Shown here: positions 40,328-48,454 of the stretch, piece after piece
Position numbering within the stretch: the first letter of the stretch is position 1
How the letters are laid out: each line of letters starts with the position of its first letter
Assembly: GCF_000716785.1 (NCBI RefSeq)
Contig: NZ_JNYY01000006.1
Location: forward strand, 558,001 to 622,000
Reading direction: 5' to 3'
Source: Amycolatopsis vancoresmycina
GTDB taxonomy: Bacteria > Actinomycetota > Actinomycetes > Mycobacteriales > Pseudonocardiaceae
Length of the DNA stretch: 64,000 bases
Program-made: the position numbers and the translations under genes
The notes under the pieces: model-generated
Told to the model about the DNA's origin: nothing
Seen by the model: only the letters and a program-made list of their open reading frames with translations
The model's database searches: none

Positions 40328-43156
40328 TCACCAGGGGCGGTCGACCGCCCCGGTGGCGAGGGTGAACGTGATGTAGCCGCCTTCGAAGTCGCTGCGGTAC
40401 ACCCCGTTCGTCACGTACTCGTCCGTCCGCGGGTAGTGCAGGTAGGAGTACTCCCACCCGAGGGCCGCCCACCGCTTCCGGATCTCGCCCTTCACCATGT
40501 GCGCGCCGGTCGCCACGGTGTAGTAGATCGAGCCGCCGAGGCTGAAGTGGTTGTACCGGCCGCGGCCGTCCGGCGTGCCGAGCTCGTCGGTGGCCGGGTA
40601 GCCCAGGCCACGCTCGTAGTCCAGCGCCGCCCACTTCTTCCGGATCTCACCGTAGATGGCGTGCGCGCCGGTCGCGGACGTGTAGTAGATCGAGCCGACG
40701 TTGCCACCCTTGATGAAGTGGTTGTAGCGGCCGACCCCGTCCGGCGTGCCGAGCTCGTCGGTCGTCGGGTAGCCGAGGCCACGCTCGTAGTCCAGCGCCG
40801 CCCACTTCTTCCGGATCTCACCGTAGATCGTGTGCGCGCCCGTCGCGGACGTGTAGTAGATCGAACCCACGTTGCCGTTGTTGTTGAAGTGGTTGTACTG
40901 CGCCACCCCGTCCGGCGTCGTGGCGGTGTCGGACGTCGGCGGGCCGAACGCGTTGGACCCGCCGACGGCGAGGTACTTGTCCAGCACCGGGCCGCTGACG
41001 TACACCGTGCCGCCGACGGGGCTCCAGTACAGCCGGCCGTTCATGTAGGCGCGGTAGTGGACCGGGCCGTCGGTGACCTCGAACGCCGTCGGCAGGCCGA
41101 GCTTCGCCCGCAACGCCGGGTCGCTGTCGTAGCGCTGGTCGATCGGGGTCGCGTAGTTCGCCGTCAGCGTCAGGTCGCTCGTGCCGACGGTGACGACCCA
41201 CGTCGTGTCCGACGGGCCGCCCTGCCAGCCGGTGAACTTCGAGACACCGTCGATGCCCAGCGGCGCGGCTTCGACGTCGAAGGACGCGCCCTCGGTGACC
41301 ATCGCCGAGCTGACCCCGCCCTCCACCGGGATGCTCAGCGCCGCGGGCTGCGTGCTGAGCAGGGTGATCCGGTGCTGGCGCGGCATCGCGGTGTACGTCC
41401 GGGACGTGGTGACGCCCGCGCTGTCGGTCACCGTCGCGGTGAACTCCATCCGGGAGTCCGGGTGCTCGGTGAACGGCTGCGAGAAGGTCGCCCCGGTGCC
41501 GCCGACGCCCGGGTGCGCGTGGCAGGTCGCCTCGCTCGGGCAGTGCCGCACCGCCGTGGTCCAGGTGACCGGCAGCGAACCGTCCTCGGCGTCGGTCGCG
41601 CTGGCGCTCAGCGCGACCTGCTGGTCCACCGCGAACGTGGCGTCGTTCCGGGGCGTGGTCAGCGTGAGCTCCGGGGTGTGGTTGCCGGGCGCGACCGCGA
41701 TGGTCGCCGAACCGGTGGCGCCCAGTGGGTCCCGGACGGTCAGCGTCGCGGTGAACGCCTCGGTGCCCGCCGCGTACGGGTGGGTCACCTTCGGGCCGGC
41801 GTCGGTCACGACGTTGCCGTCGCCGAAGTCCCAGTCGTACTTCAGCGCGTCGTTGTCGTAGTCGACCGACGGGGAGCCGTCGAACGACACCGTGCGGGTG
41901 TCCGGGTCGGTCGTCGTCGTGGCCTTCGCGACCGGCGCGGTGTTGCCGCCCGGGTAGCTCAGCCGCCGCAGGCTGCCGGAGAGGATGTCGGCGTAGACGA
42001 TGTCGCCGTTCGGCGCCGCGGCGAACTTGACCGGGCCGCCGATGCCGGTGAAGACCGGCGGGTTCTCCGGGGCCTGCGTGAGCTTGCCCTGGTCGTCGTA
42101 GCGCAGGGTCCAGATCTTGTTCGTCACGTAGTCGCCGAAGAAGAACGAACCGCGGTAGGACGCCGGGTAGCTGGATCCGTTGTAGACGATGCCGCCGGTG
42201 ACGCTGTTGCCCTGCATGACGCCGCTGCCGTGCTGGTAGGCGTAGATCGGCGGCTGGTTCGCCACGCCGGTGCACTGCGCGAGCGTGCTGTAGCCGGACG
42301 TCGGGTTGTTCCCCTCCCAGCACGGCCAGCCCTGGTTGGAGCCGCGCTGCACGACGTTGACCTCTTCCCAGGTGTTCCAGCCGACGTCACCGGCGACCGG
42401 CAGGCCGAGGTTCGGGTCGATGCTGAACCGGAACGGGTTGCGGAAGCCGCGCGCGAACACCTTGCTCGCGGTCGAACCGGGGTTCGTGCCGTCGTAGTAC
42501 GGGTTCCCCGGCACGCCGTTGCCGTCGGCGGTCAGGTGCAGGATCTTGCCGTTCGGGCTGGTGATGTCCTGGGCGCGGAGTGCGCCCGGGTCGACCTTCC
42601 GGAAGTCGCCGTTGTCACCGATCGACAGCCAGAGCGTGCCGTCCGCGGCCGCGACGACGCCGTCGATGCCGTGGACGTTGGAGATGCCCGGCACCTCGAA
42701 CAGCGTCTTCTCGCCGCTCAGCCCGCTCGGCGCGCCCGCCGCGTCCACGGTCACCGTGAACCGCGCCAGCCGCATGACGAAGCCGCTGCCGACGTTGATC
42801 GAGCGCGTCAGGTAGATGTTGTGCGACGTCGCGTAGTCCGGCGCGACCGCGAGCCCGACCAGCCCGAGGTCCTCGTTGGTGCGGACCGGGAGCGTCGTGA
42901 GCGTCCGGCCGGCGCCGTCGACCGGCAGCCAGCGGACGGTGCCGTTCTTGCCGATGACGAACGTCGAGTTGTCCGGCAGGTACGCGAAGTCGGTCAGCGG
43001 GTCGTCCCCCAGACCCGTGGCGGTGTCCTGCAGGACGAACCCCTGCGGCAGGGTCGCCGCCGACGCCACCCCCGTGGACACGACCGGCAGCAGCGCCCCC
43101 GTCAGAACCGCCGCCACCAGTATGTGGCGTCGTGCGCGAAGTTTTCGCAAGGCCAT
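40328..43156 (-). CDS. Secreted sugar dehydrogenase-like protein with PKD and LGFP repeats
   Basis: 942 residues from ATG at 43156. It has a Sec signal peptide (HILVAAVLTGALLPVVSTGVASA, cut near 34), a GSDH-type six-blade propeller at about 40-400 (TDFAYLPDNSTFVIGKNGTV; GIDGVVAAADGTLWLSIGDN; FARGFRNPFRFSID), a PKD domain near 405-485 (YDWDFGDGNVVTDAGPKVTH), an Ig-like region to about 620, and C-terminal LGFP repeats at about 665-935 (four copies around LGYPTTDELGTPDGVGRYNHF, broken at GIGYP-like cores). LGFP repeats are cell-wall-binding. It would oxidise sugars at the cell surface. The ribosome site is inside a hairpin. Confidence 0.88.
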   Translation of the reverse strand: MALRKLRARRHILVAAVLTGALLPVVSTGVASAATLPQGFVLQDTATGLGDDPLTDFAYLPDNSTFVIGKNGTVRWLPVDGAGRTLTTLPVRTNEDLGLVGLAVAPDYATSHNIYLTRSINVGSGFVMRLARFTVTVDAAGAPSGLSGEKTLFEVPGISNVHGIDGVVAAADGTLWLSIGDNGDFRKVDPGALRAQDITSPNGKILHLTADGNGVPGNPYYDGTNPGSTASKVFARGFRNPFRFSIDPNLGLPVAGDVGWNTWEEVNVVQRGSNQGWPCWEGNNPTSGYSTLAQCTGVANQPPIYAYQHGSGVMQGNSVTGGIVYNGSSYPASYRGSFFFGDYVTNKIWTLRYDDQGKLTQAPENPPVFTGIGGPVKFAAAPNGDIVYADILSGSLRRLSYPGGNTAPVAKATTTTDPDTRTVSFDGSPSVDYDNDALKYDWDFGDGNVVTDAGPKVTHPYAAGTEAFTATLTVRDPLGATGSATIAVAPGNHTPELTLTTPRNDATFAVDQQVALSASATDAEDGSLPVTWTTAVRHCPSEATCHAHPGVGGTGATFSQPFTEHPDSRMEFTATVTDSAGVTTSRTYTAMPRQHRITLLSTQPAALSIPVEGGVSSAMVTEGASFDVEAAPLGIDGVSKFTGWQGGPSDTTWVVTVGTSDLTLTANYATPIDQRYDSDPALRAKLGLPTAFEVTDGPVHYRAYMNGRLYWSPVGGTVYVSGPVLDKYLAVGGSNAFGPPTSDTATTPDGVAQYNHFNNNGNVGSIYYTSATGAHTIYGEIRKKWAALDYERGLGYPTTDELGTPDGVGRYNHFIKGGNVGSIYYTSATGAHAIYGEIRKKWAALDYERGLGYPATDELGTPDGRGRYNHFSLGGSIYYTVATGAHMVKGEIRKRWAALGWEYSYLHYPRTDEYVTNGVYRSDFEGGYITFTLATGAVDRPW

Positions 43157-43158
43157 CT

Positions 43159-43203
43159 GGCCCCCCTTCCCAAGCGATCATCTATCGCGGGGGAAGGGGG
43201 GCC
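43159..43203 (-). promoter_or_regulatory. Hairpin that sequesters the ribosome-binding site
   Basis: Perfect 13-base arms GGCCCCCCTTCCC (43159-43171) and its complement (43191-43203) enclose a second stem GCGAT/ATCGC. On the mRNA of the sugar-dehydrogenase gene the 3' arm contains GGGAAGGGGGG, the Shine-Dalgarno sequence, 5-15 bases before the ATG (43156), so the folded form would block translation. It also lies downstream of the L,D-transpeptidase gene and could terminate it. Confidence 0.6.
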
Positions 43204-43267
43204 AGTTGCAGTCGGCGGGTGGATTTTACCCGACCGTGACCTACGGTCCGTGATCGATCGGACGTCG

Positions 43268-43927
43268 TTACGGAACAACCTGCACGACGTCGCCGATGTG
43301 CAGCGTGTTGAAGAACTTCAGCGACGCGCCCGCCGAGAGGTGGATGCAGCCGTGCGAGTACACCGAAAGGCTGCCCTGGTGGAAGGCGTCGCCCGGGTAG
43401 AAGAAGACCGAGTTCGGCATCTCCGCGTTGTCGAATTCCTTCGACAGGTGCATCTTCTCCTTCGAGTACACGTGGAACGTGCCCGTCGGCGTCGGGTTGC
43501 TCTTGCGGCCCGGCAGCATCGGCACCGGACCGTAGACGACGTTGCCGCCCTGCAGGATCCACGCCTTGTGCGCCGAGAGGTCGACGCAGGCGGCGGTGCC
43601 CGAGGCCGCGGCGGCCGCCGCGCACGGGACACCCGGGTCCGGCTGCGGCTGCGGCTTGGGCGTCGGGGTCGGCTTGGGCTTCGGCTTGGCCGAGGTGCTG
43701 GTCGGCGTCGGCTTCGGCGTGGTGGAAGCCGGCGTGGTCGTCGTCGGCGCGGCCGTGGTCGTGGTCGGCGCCGCGGTGGTGCTGGAGGTGGTCGGCGCCC
43801 CGCCGCCGGTGCCCGCCGCGACGGCCCCGCCGCCCGCGTTCGCCCCGGGTGCCGTGCCCCCGCCGGAGCAGGCGGCCAGCACGAACGCGGTGGCCAGCGC
43901 GGCCGCTCCCGCCAGAAGCCTCTTCAC
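43268..43927 (-). CDS. L,D-transpeptidase (YkuD) lipoprotein
   Basis: 219 residues from GTG at 43927, with GGGGG 10 bases upstream; an ATG at 43969 would add 14 residues. Lipobox LAAC (Cys 20) is followed by a Gly/Thr/Pro-rich linker to about 100 (TTTTAAPTTTT, TPTPKPQPQP). The YkuD domain then runs to the end: FHVYSKEKMHLSKEF and the catalytic VYSHGCIHLSAG near 192 with Cys. It cross-links peptidoglycan stem peptides (3-3 links) or attaches proteins to them. It is upstream of the LGFP protein gene on the same strand. Confidence 0.88.
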   Translation of the reverse strand: MKRLLAGAAALATAFVLAACSGGGTAPGANAGGGAVAAGTGGGAPTTSSTTAAPTTTTAAPTTTTPASTTPKPTPTSTSAKPKPKPTPTPKPQPQPDPGVPCAAAAAASGTAACVDLSAHKAWILQGGNVVYGPVPMLPGRKSNPTPTGTFHVYSKEKMHLSKEFDNAEMPNSVFFYPGDAFHQGSLSVYSHGCIHLSAGASLKFFNTLHIGDVVQVVP

Positions 43928-44143
43928 GATCCGGTACCCCCAGCTGTCTCGATCATCGCCTTTGGACACCGGTAAAGACGGCGTTCACCCGGTCGAGGTT
44001 CGTCGGCGAAGGTCACGATTCGGTCAGCGGCGGTCAACCCGCGGGTGGAGCCGGGGATCCACCCGGGCCCGGTCCGCGGGCCGACGCGCCCGGGCCGGCG
44101 CCGGCCGAAGCTGGGTGGACCATCGAACCGGGGGGAGCCCGCC

Positions 44144-44650
44144 ATGCCCAGCGCCGCCAACGTCCTGCTCTACGTCGCCATCGCCGGCCTCGTTCTCTAC
44201 AAGGTCGTCTACCAGCAGATCCGCGGCACGCTGCTGAACCGCCGGACCCTGCTGACAATGCCGCTGCTGCTCGTCGCGGTGGGCGGATACCTGACGCTGA
44301 AAGCCCTGCCCGGTGCCTCCGCGGACGAACTGGGCCTGCTTGCCGCCGACCTGATGGTGCTCGCCGGGCTCGGCGTGCTGCGCAGCACCACGACCACCCT
44401 CACCGCGCGCGGTGGCACGACGTTCCAGAAGGGCTCGGCCGTCACGATCGGGCTGTGGGTGCTGACTGTTGCCGTCCGGATCGGGATGGTTGCGCTGGGT
44501 ACCGCACTGGGCGTGGCGGGCCCGCTGACGTCGGCGTCGGTCGCGCTCAGCCTGGGCGTGAGCATCGCGGTGCAGAACGCGACGACCTACCGCCGCATCC
44601 AGCGTCGCGGCCTGCCGCTCGCCGAACGGCGTCCGGCGCTCAGCCGCTGA
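44144..44650 (+). CDS. Integral membrane protein, DUF1453-like
   Basis: 168 residues from ATG at 44144, with GGGGGAG 6-9 bases upstream. There are four to five spans: LLYVAIAGLVLYKVVYQQI, LLTMPLLLVAVGGYLTL, LGLLAADLMVLAGLGVL and VTIGLWVLTVAVRIGMVALG. The cytoplasmic turn LRSTTTTLTARGGTTFQKGS resembles CcdC/DUF1453 proteins. It carries no catalytic motif. Its end overlaps the convergent protein-kinase gene by 11 bases. The 216-base upstream gap (43928-44143) holds no gene; it has a small hairpin (GGGTGGA/TCCACCC) near 44043. Confidence 0.6.
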   Translation: MPSAANVLLYVAIAGLVLYKVVYQQIRGTLLNRRTLLTMPLLLVAVGGYLTLKALPGASADELGLLAADLMVLAGLGVLRSTTTTLTARGGTTFQKGSAVTIGLWVLTVAVRIGMVALGTALGVAGPLTSASVALSLGVSIAVQNATTYRRIQRRGLPLAERRPALSR

Positions 44651-45530
44651 CCCGGCCCAGCATCCGCGCGTACATCCGGCCGGGGCTGGGCACCGACGGC
44701 GGCACCAGGAACCCCGGCAGCGGCGGCAGCCCGCCGACGAACGCGCCGAGCCGCTCGTACAGCACGGCGGCCCCGGCGGGCCGGGCTTCGGGGTCCTTCG
44801 CCAGCATCTCGGCGAGCAGCCGGTTGAGCGGTTTCGGGATCCCGGCCACCGGCGGCGGCAGCTCCTTGACCTGCCGCTCGAAGACCGCGTACGCCGTGGG
44901 CCCGTCGAAGAGCCGCCGCCCGGTGAGCATCTCGTGCAGCACGCACCCGAGCGCGTAGAGGTCGCTGCGCGGTTCGGCGCCGCCGCGCTGGATCTGCTCC
45001 GGTGCCATGTACGACGGCGTTCCCAGCAGCTGGCCGGCGCGGGTGAACTGCGCCGCGTCGGCTTCGCGGAGGACGGCCAGCCCGAAGTCCATCACCTTCA
45101 CGCCGCCGTCGGGCCCGAGCATCAGGTTGGACGGCTTGAGGTCGCGGTGGCAGACGGCGAGCGCGTGCGCGGCGGTCAGCACCGCGCACGCCTGCGCCGC
45201 GATCGCCGCGGCCCACGGCACCGGCAGCGGCCCGTGCTCGGCCAGCAGGTCGGCCACCGTCACGCCCTCGACGAACTGCATGACCTGGAACAACCGGTCG
45301 TCGTGGGTGCCGTAGTCGTACAGCGTCGGGACGCCGGGGTGGTCGAGCGTGGCGAGGATGCGAGCTTCGCGCGCGAAGCGGGCTTCGAGCTCTTCGTCGC
45401 GGCCCGGCAGCCTGAGCAGCTTGATCGCCACGCGGCGGCCCAGCCGTCGGTCGTACCCGCCGTGCACCGCACCCATCCCGCCGCGGCCGAGGGGCAGCTC
45501 GTCGAGCTCGTAGCGGTCGGCGATCAGCAT
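44640..45530 (-). CDS. Soluble serine/threonine protein kinase
   Basis: 296 residues from ATG at 45530. The Hanks-type kinase fills nearly the whole protein: Gly-loop LGRGGMGAVHGG at about 14-25, ATP-anchoring Lys 37 (VAIKLL), HRDLKPSN near 147, DFGLAV near 166, APEQ near 190 and DLYALGC near 206. There is no transmembrane segment, PASTA domain or other sensor, so it is a short cytoplasmic kinase of about 300 residues. It lies 8 bases downstream of an N6-DNA methylase gene and near a PP2C phosphatase gene. Confidence 0.92.
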   Translation of the reverse strand: MLIADRYELDELPLGRGGMGAVHGGYDRRLGRRVAIKLLRLPGRDEELEARFAREARILATLDHPGVPTLYDYGTHDDRLFQVMQFVEGVTVADLLAEHGPLPVPWAAAIAAQACAVLTAAHALAVCHRDLKPSNLMLGPDGGVKVMDFGLAVLREADAAQFTRAGQLLGTPSYMAPEQIQRGGAEPRSDLYALGCVLHEMLTGRRLFDGPTAYAVFERQVKELPPPVAGIPKPLNRLLAEMLAKDPEARPAGAAVLYERLGAFVGGLPPLPGFLVPPSVPSPGRMYARMLGRVSG

Positions 45531-45538
45531 CCGTTCCC

Positions 45539-47233
45539 CTAGTGGCCCGGCTCGAGCCGTCCTTCGACAAGTCCCGCGAAGCCTAGCCGGACCAGGTCAC
45601 GGCCGATTTCCGCCGCCTCGCGCAGGACTTCGTCGAACTCGGCGAGCCGCCGGAAGACCCGGCCGTACTCGCGCTGGACAGCGAGCGGGACGCGCGGGAT
45701 CCGCACGCGCCTGCCGTCGATCCGCGTGGACGCGGAGGTGGCGGGCAGGTCGGCCGCGCGCAGGCAGCCGGCCAGGAAGGCCGCGTCGAGGCGGGCGGGG
45801 TCGACGCGGTACACGGTGAGCCCGGCCCCCACCGGCCGCGTTGGTCCACTGTGGACGTACGCGATGCCGGTCACCGACGCGACGACGTCGCCTTCTTCGG
45901 CGAGCGGGTGGTCGGCGTCCGCGCGCACCCCCGCGTACCTGACCTCGACCACGCCGGCCTTCACCAGCTCGCCGATCGTCGTGAACGCCGGCTCGTCGTC
46001 CGCCGGTTCGAGCGGCGGCAGCTGCGGGATCAGCTCGGCGAACCGGGCCCGCACGGCCAAGAACGCCTGCCCGGGGTCCTCGTCCCTGGCGCGGCGGCGG
46101 GCCGGCGTCAGGTCGACGTCGTCGTCGAGCAGGTCGATGATCCGGACACCGGTTTCGGGGCGCGCGAGGAAGTCCCGCCAGTGGTCTTCCACTGTGGACA
46201 GATCGTCGCCCGCCTCGGCGAGCAGCACGGTGGACGGCGGGCGCTCGCCGGGGGCCAGCCGGTTCAGCAGCCACAGGTCGGGCCCCGCCGGCGCCAGCGT
46301 CACGACGGCGCGGATGGCGCCAGCGCGCAGCAGGTTGCCGCGGATGCGTTTCCCGCCGCGCCGCCCGGCCGCGGCGCCCGGCATCAGGATCGCCACCGTG
46401 CCGCCGGGTTCGACGTGGGCGAGGCAGTGCTGCACCCAGGCGAGCTCGGGCTCGCCGCGCGGGGGCAGGCCGTACTCCCAGCGCTCGTCGCCGACCAGCT
46501 CGTCGTGCCCCCAGGCGCGTTCGTTGAACGGCGGATCGCACAACACGGCTTCGGCGGTCCGGCCGGCGAAGGCGTCTTCACGCAGCGCGTCGACCGCGTA
46601 GACCTCGGCCTCGATGCCGCGCAGCTTCAGGCGCAGGGCGGCGATCGACGCCGTCATCGGGTCGCTGTCCTGCCCCAGCACGGTTTTCGCGCCGCTCGCC
46701 AGCGCGAGCGCGCCGAAGCCGCACGCGGGGTCGAGGATCGTCGACACCGGGCCGGCCAGCCGGGCCATCAGCTCGGCGACCGGCTCCGGCGTGGCCGACA
46801 GCCGCCGCGAGTGGGCCTCGAAGTACCTGCGGCACAACAGTTCGAACCCTTCGACCGGGCCCGCCTGGTGCGTCAGCTCGCTGAGCAGCGTGAGCAGCTC
46901 CGGGTCGTCGAGCGCGCGGTCGAAGGTGTCGGAGATGCCCGCCTGGAAGGCGAGGAAGACCCCGGCGCGGCTGACGCGCTCGGCGAGGTCGAGGTCGTCG
47001 CCGAGGGCGCGCAGGCGCTGCCACGCGCGTTCGCCGGCGCTCAGCTCGAACTTCTTGCCGCGGGCGCGGAACCAGCCGGCGACGGCGGACAGGCCGAACA
47101 ACGGGCTCGACGCCGTCCCGCCGACCGGCTGCGGGAAGTCCGGGTAACGGCGGCGCCAGTTGCTGACCGCGGCCCGGCCGACCCCGGCGAGCCGCGCGAT
47201 GTCGGCCGCGCTGACCGTGGCGTCGTCGTCCAT
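45539..47233 (-). CDS. Orphan N6-adenine DNA methyltransferase (HsdM-like) with N-terminal HTH
   Basis: 564 residues from ATG at 47233. The N-terminus is a small HTH (VSAADIARLAGVGRAAVSNW at about 7-26), then a helical region, a SAM-binding motif I DPACGFG at 168-174, motif IV DPPF at 233-236 (usual NPPF/Y), and a C-terminal part resembling a specificity or target-recognition domain (YAGVRADADHPLAEEGDVVA). No restriction subunit is adjacent. This family is widespread in actinomycetes as a lone gene. It is followed by a soluble kinase gene. Confidence 0.83.
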   Translation of the reverse strand: MDDDATVSAADIARLAGVGRAAVSNWRRRYPDFPQPVGGTASSPLFGLSAVAGWFRARGKKFELSAGERAWQRLRALGDDLDLAERVSRAGVFLAFQAGISDTFDRALDDPELLTLLSELTHQAGPVEGFELLCRRYFEAHSRRLSATPEPVAELMARLAGPVSTILDPACGFGALALASGAKTVLGQDSDPMTASIAALRLKLRGIEAEVYAVDALREDAFAGRTAEAVLCDPPFNERAWGHDELVGDERWEYGLPPRGEPELAWVQHCLAHVEPGGTVAILMPGAAAGRRGGKRIRGNLLRAGAIRAVVTLAPAGPDLWLLNRLAPGERPPSTVLLAEAGDDLSTVEDHWRDFLARPETGVRIIDLLDDDVDLTPARRRARDEDPGQAFLAVRARFAELIPQLPPLEPADDEPAFTTIGELVKAGVVEVRYAGVRADADHPLAEEGDVVASVTGIAYVHSGPTRPVGAGLTVYRVDPARLDAAFLAGCLRAADLPATSASTRIDGRRVRIPRVPLAVQREYGRVFRRLAEFDEVLREAAEIGRDLVRLGFAGLVEGRLEPGH

Positions 47234-47310
47234 GGCGAGGACTGTATCGGAGGATGGTCCATTCAGCCGAGTTGCTTGTGAACTCAGTCAACCAATGCTT
47301 TCATGGGGGC

Positions 47311-48054
47311 ATGACAGAAGATCGGTACGTCCTGCGGTACGCCGCCGGGTCGGACGTCGGGCAGCGACGCCGGATCAACGAGGACTCGGTCTACGCGAGT
47401 TCCCGCCTGCTGGCCGTCGCCGACGGCATCGGCGGTCAGCCGCACGGCGAGGTCGCCAGCGCGACGGCGGTCGACGTGCTGCGCGAGCTCGAGGTCGACC
47501 TGCGCCGGATGGACCTGACCAGCGTCGACCTGGCGGCGACGCTGTCCGGCGTGGTCAAGTCGATCGCCGAGCGCCTGCTCGAGGTGGCGTCGCAGGAGCC
47601 GACGACCGAAGGCATGGGCACGACGCTGACGGCCCTGCTGTTCGACGGCATCGAGTTCGCGGCGGCCCACATCGGCGACTCCCGCGGCTACCTCCTGCGC
47701 GACGGCGGCCTGCGCCGCCTGACCCGCGACCACACGCTGGTTCAGGCCCTGGTCGAGGACGGCCGTGTCGCGGCGGAGGACGCCGAGAAGCACCCCCGCC
47801 GATCACTGCTGATGAAGGCGTTGCAGACGACGGGCTCGGGCGACCCGGACATCTGGACGTTCAAGGCCAAGCCGGGCGACCGCTACCTGCTCTGTTCGGA
47901 CGGACTGAGCGGCCCGGTCTCCGAAGCAACCCTGCGAGACGTCCTGGCGGCCGGCGCGGAGCCGGCGGAGGTGATCCCGGAGCTGATCCGCCTGGCCAAC
48001 GAAGGCGGCGGCCCGGACAACATCACCTGCGTGGTCGCCGACGTCACGAGCTGA
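47311..48054 (+). CDS. PP2C-family protein phosphatase
   Basis: 247 residues from ATG at 47311. All PP2C metal-binding and catalytic motifs are present: RRINEDSVY near 20-28, LAVADGIGGQPHGE near 33-46, GMGTTLTALLF near 101-111, AAHIGDSRGYL near 118-128, LTRDHTLVQALVEDG near 136-150, CSDGLSG near 192 and GPDNITCVV near 233. It is a soluble phosphatase that probably opposes Ser/Thr kinases such as the one 1.8 kb away. Divergent from the methylase gene across 77 bases. A GGGGG run abuts the start. Confidence 0.9.
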   Translation: MTEDRYVLRYAAGSDVGQRRRINEDSVYASSRLLAVADGIGGQPHGEVASATAVDVLRELEVDLRRMDLTSVDLAATLSGVVKSIAERLLEVASQEPTTEGMGTTLTALLFDGIEFAAAHIGDSRGYLLRDGGLRRLTRDHTLVQALVEDGRVAAEDAEKHPRRSLLMKALQTTGSGDPDIWTFKAKPGDRYLLCSDGLSGPVSEATLRDVLAAGAEPAEVIPELIRLANEGGGPDNITCVVADVTS

Positions 48055-48098
48055 CCCACCTTCCGAAGCGGCCGGAGCCATCCGGTATCGTCTCCTGC

Positions 48099-48183
48099 GG
48101 AGGATTGGCCGAGCGGCCTAAGGCGCACGCTTGGAAAGCGTGTTGGGTTCACGCCCTCGCAGGTTCGAATCCTGTATCCTCCG
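48099..48183 (+). tRNA. tRNA-Ser(GGA)
   Basis: An 85-nt cloverleaf: acceptor GGAGGAT pairs with ATCCTCC (48176-48182), discriminator G at 48183, no encoded CCA. The D arm contains GGCCGAGCGG, the anticodon loop TTGGAAA has GGA at 48133-48135, a long class II variable arm follows (TTGGGTTCACGCCCTCGC), and the T arm is GCAGGTTCGAATCCTGT. The class II arm confirms serine. Confidence 0.96.
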
Positions 48184-48198
48184 CCGCAGTAACCAGGC

Positions 48199-48235
48199 AA
48201 ACGCCGGGTGCCCCGCTTCGGGACACCCGGCGTTT
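48199..48235 (+). terminator. Hairpin terminator after tRNA-Ser
   Basis: Perfect 12-base arms AAACGCCGGGTG (48199-48210) and its complement (48224-48235) with a 13-nt loop, ending in GTTTCC. The remaining sequence to 48454 has no gene. Confidence 0.7.
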
Positions 48236-48454
48236 CCGTCTTGGTCCCAGTTCTGGTCGTCCGGCGGCGCCCGGAGCAGCCCGCCGATCCGGCAGGGCCG
48301 TGGCCGTGCCATGCGAGCAACCGCGAATATCAGCGGAGAATAGTCGCTCCCGGTAAGCGGTCGCGAGAACACCATACACTTTCGAGTCGTAACGACCAGG
48401 CCGCGCCCGACGACTTCGATTGTATATCCCGGGACACGGTGGATCGAGGTCGAC

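Noticed and set aside
40436..43975. 1,179-codon open frame on the plus strand
   Set aside because: It runs antisense to the sugar dehydrogenase and L,D-transpeptidase genes. Its product is Arg/Val/Asp repeats with no domain, a typical mirror frame of high-GC coding DNA.
44640..48054. BREX type 2 or other complete defence system
   Set aside because: A kinase and a methylase are present, but no pglY/pglZ-like ATPase or alkaline-phosphatase gene and no brx genes.
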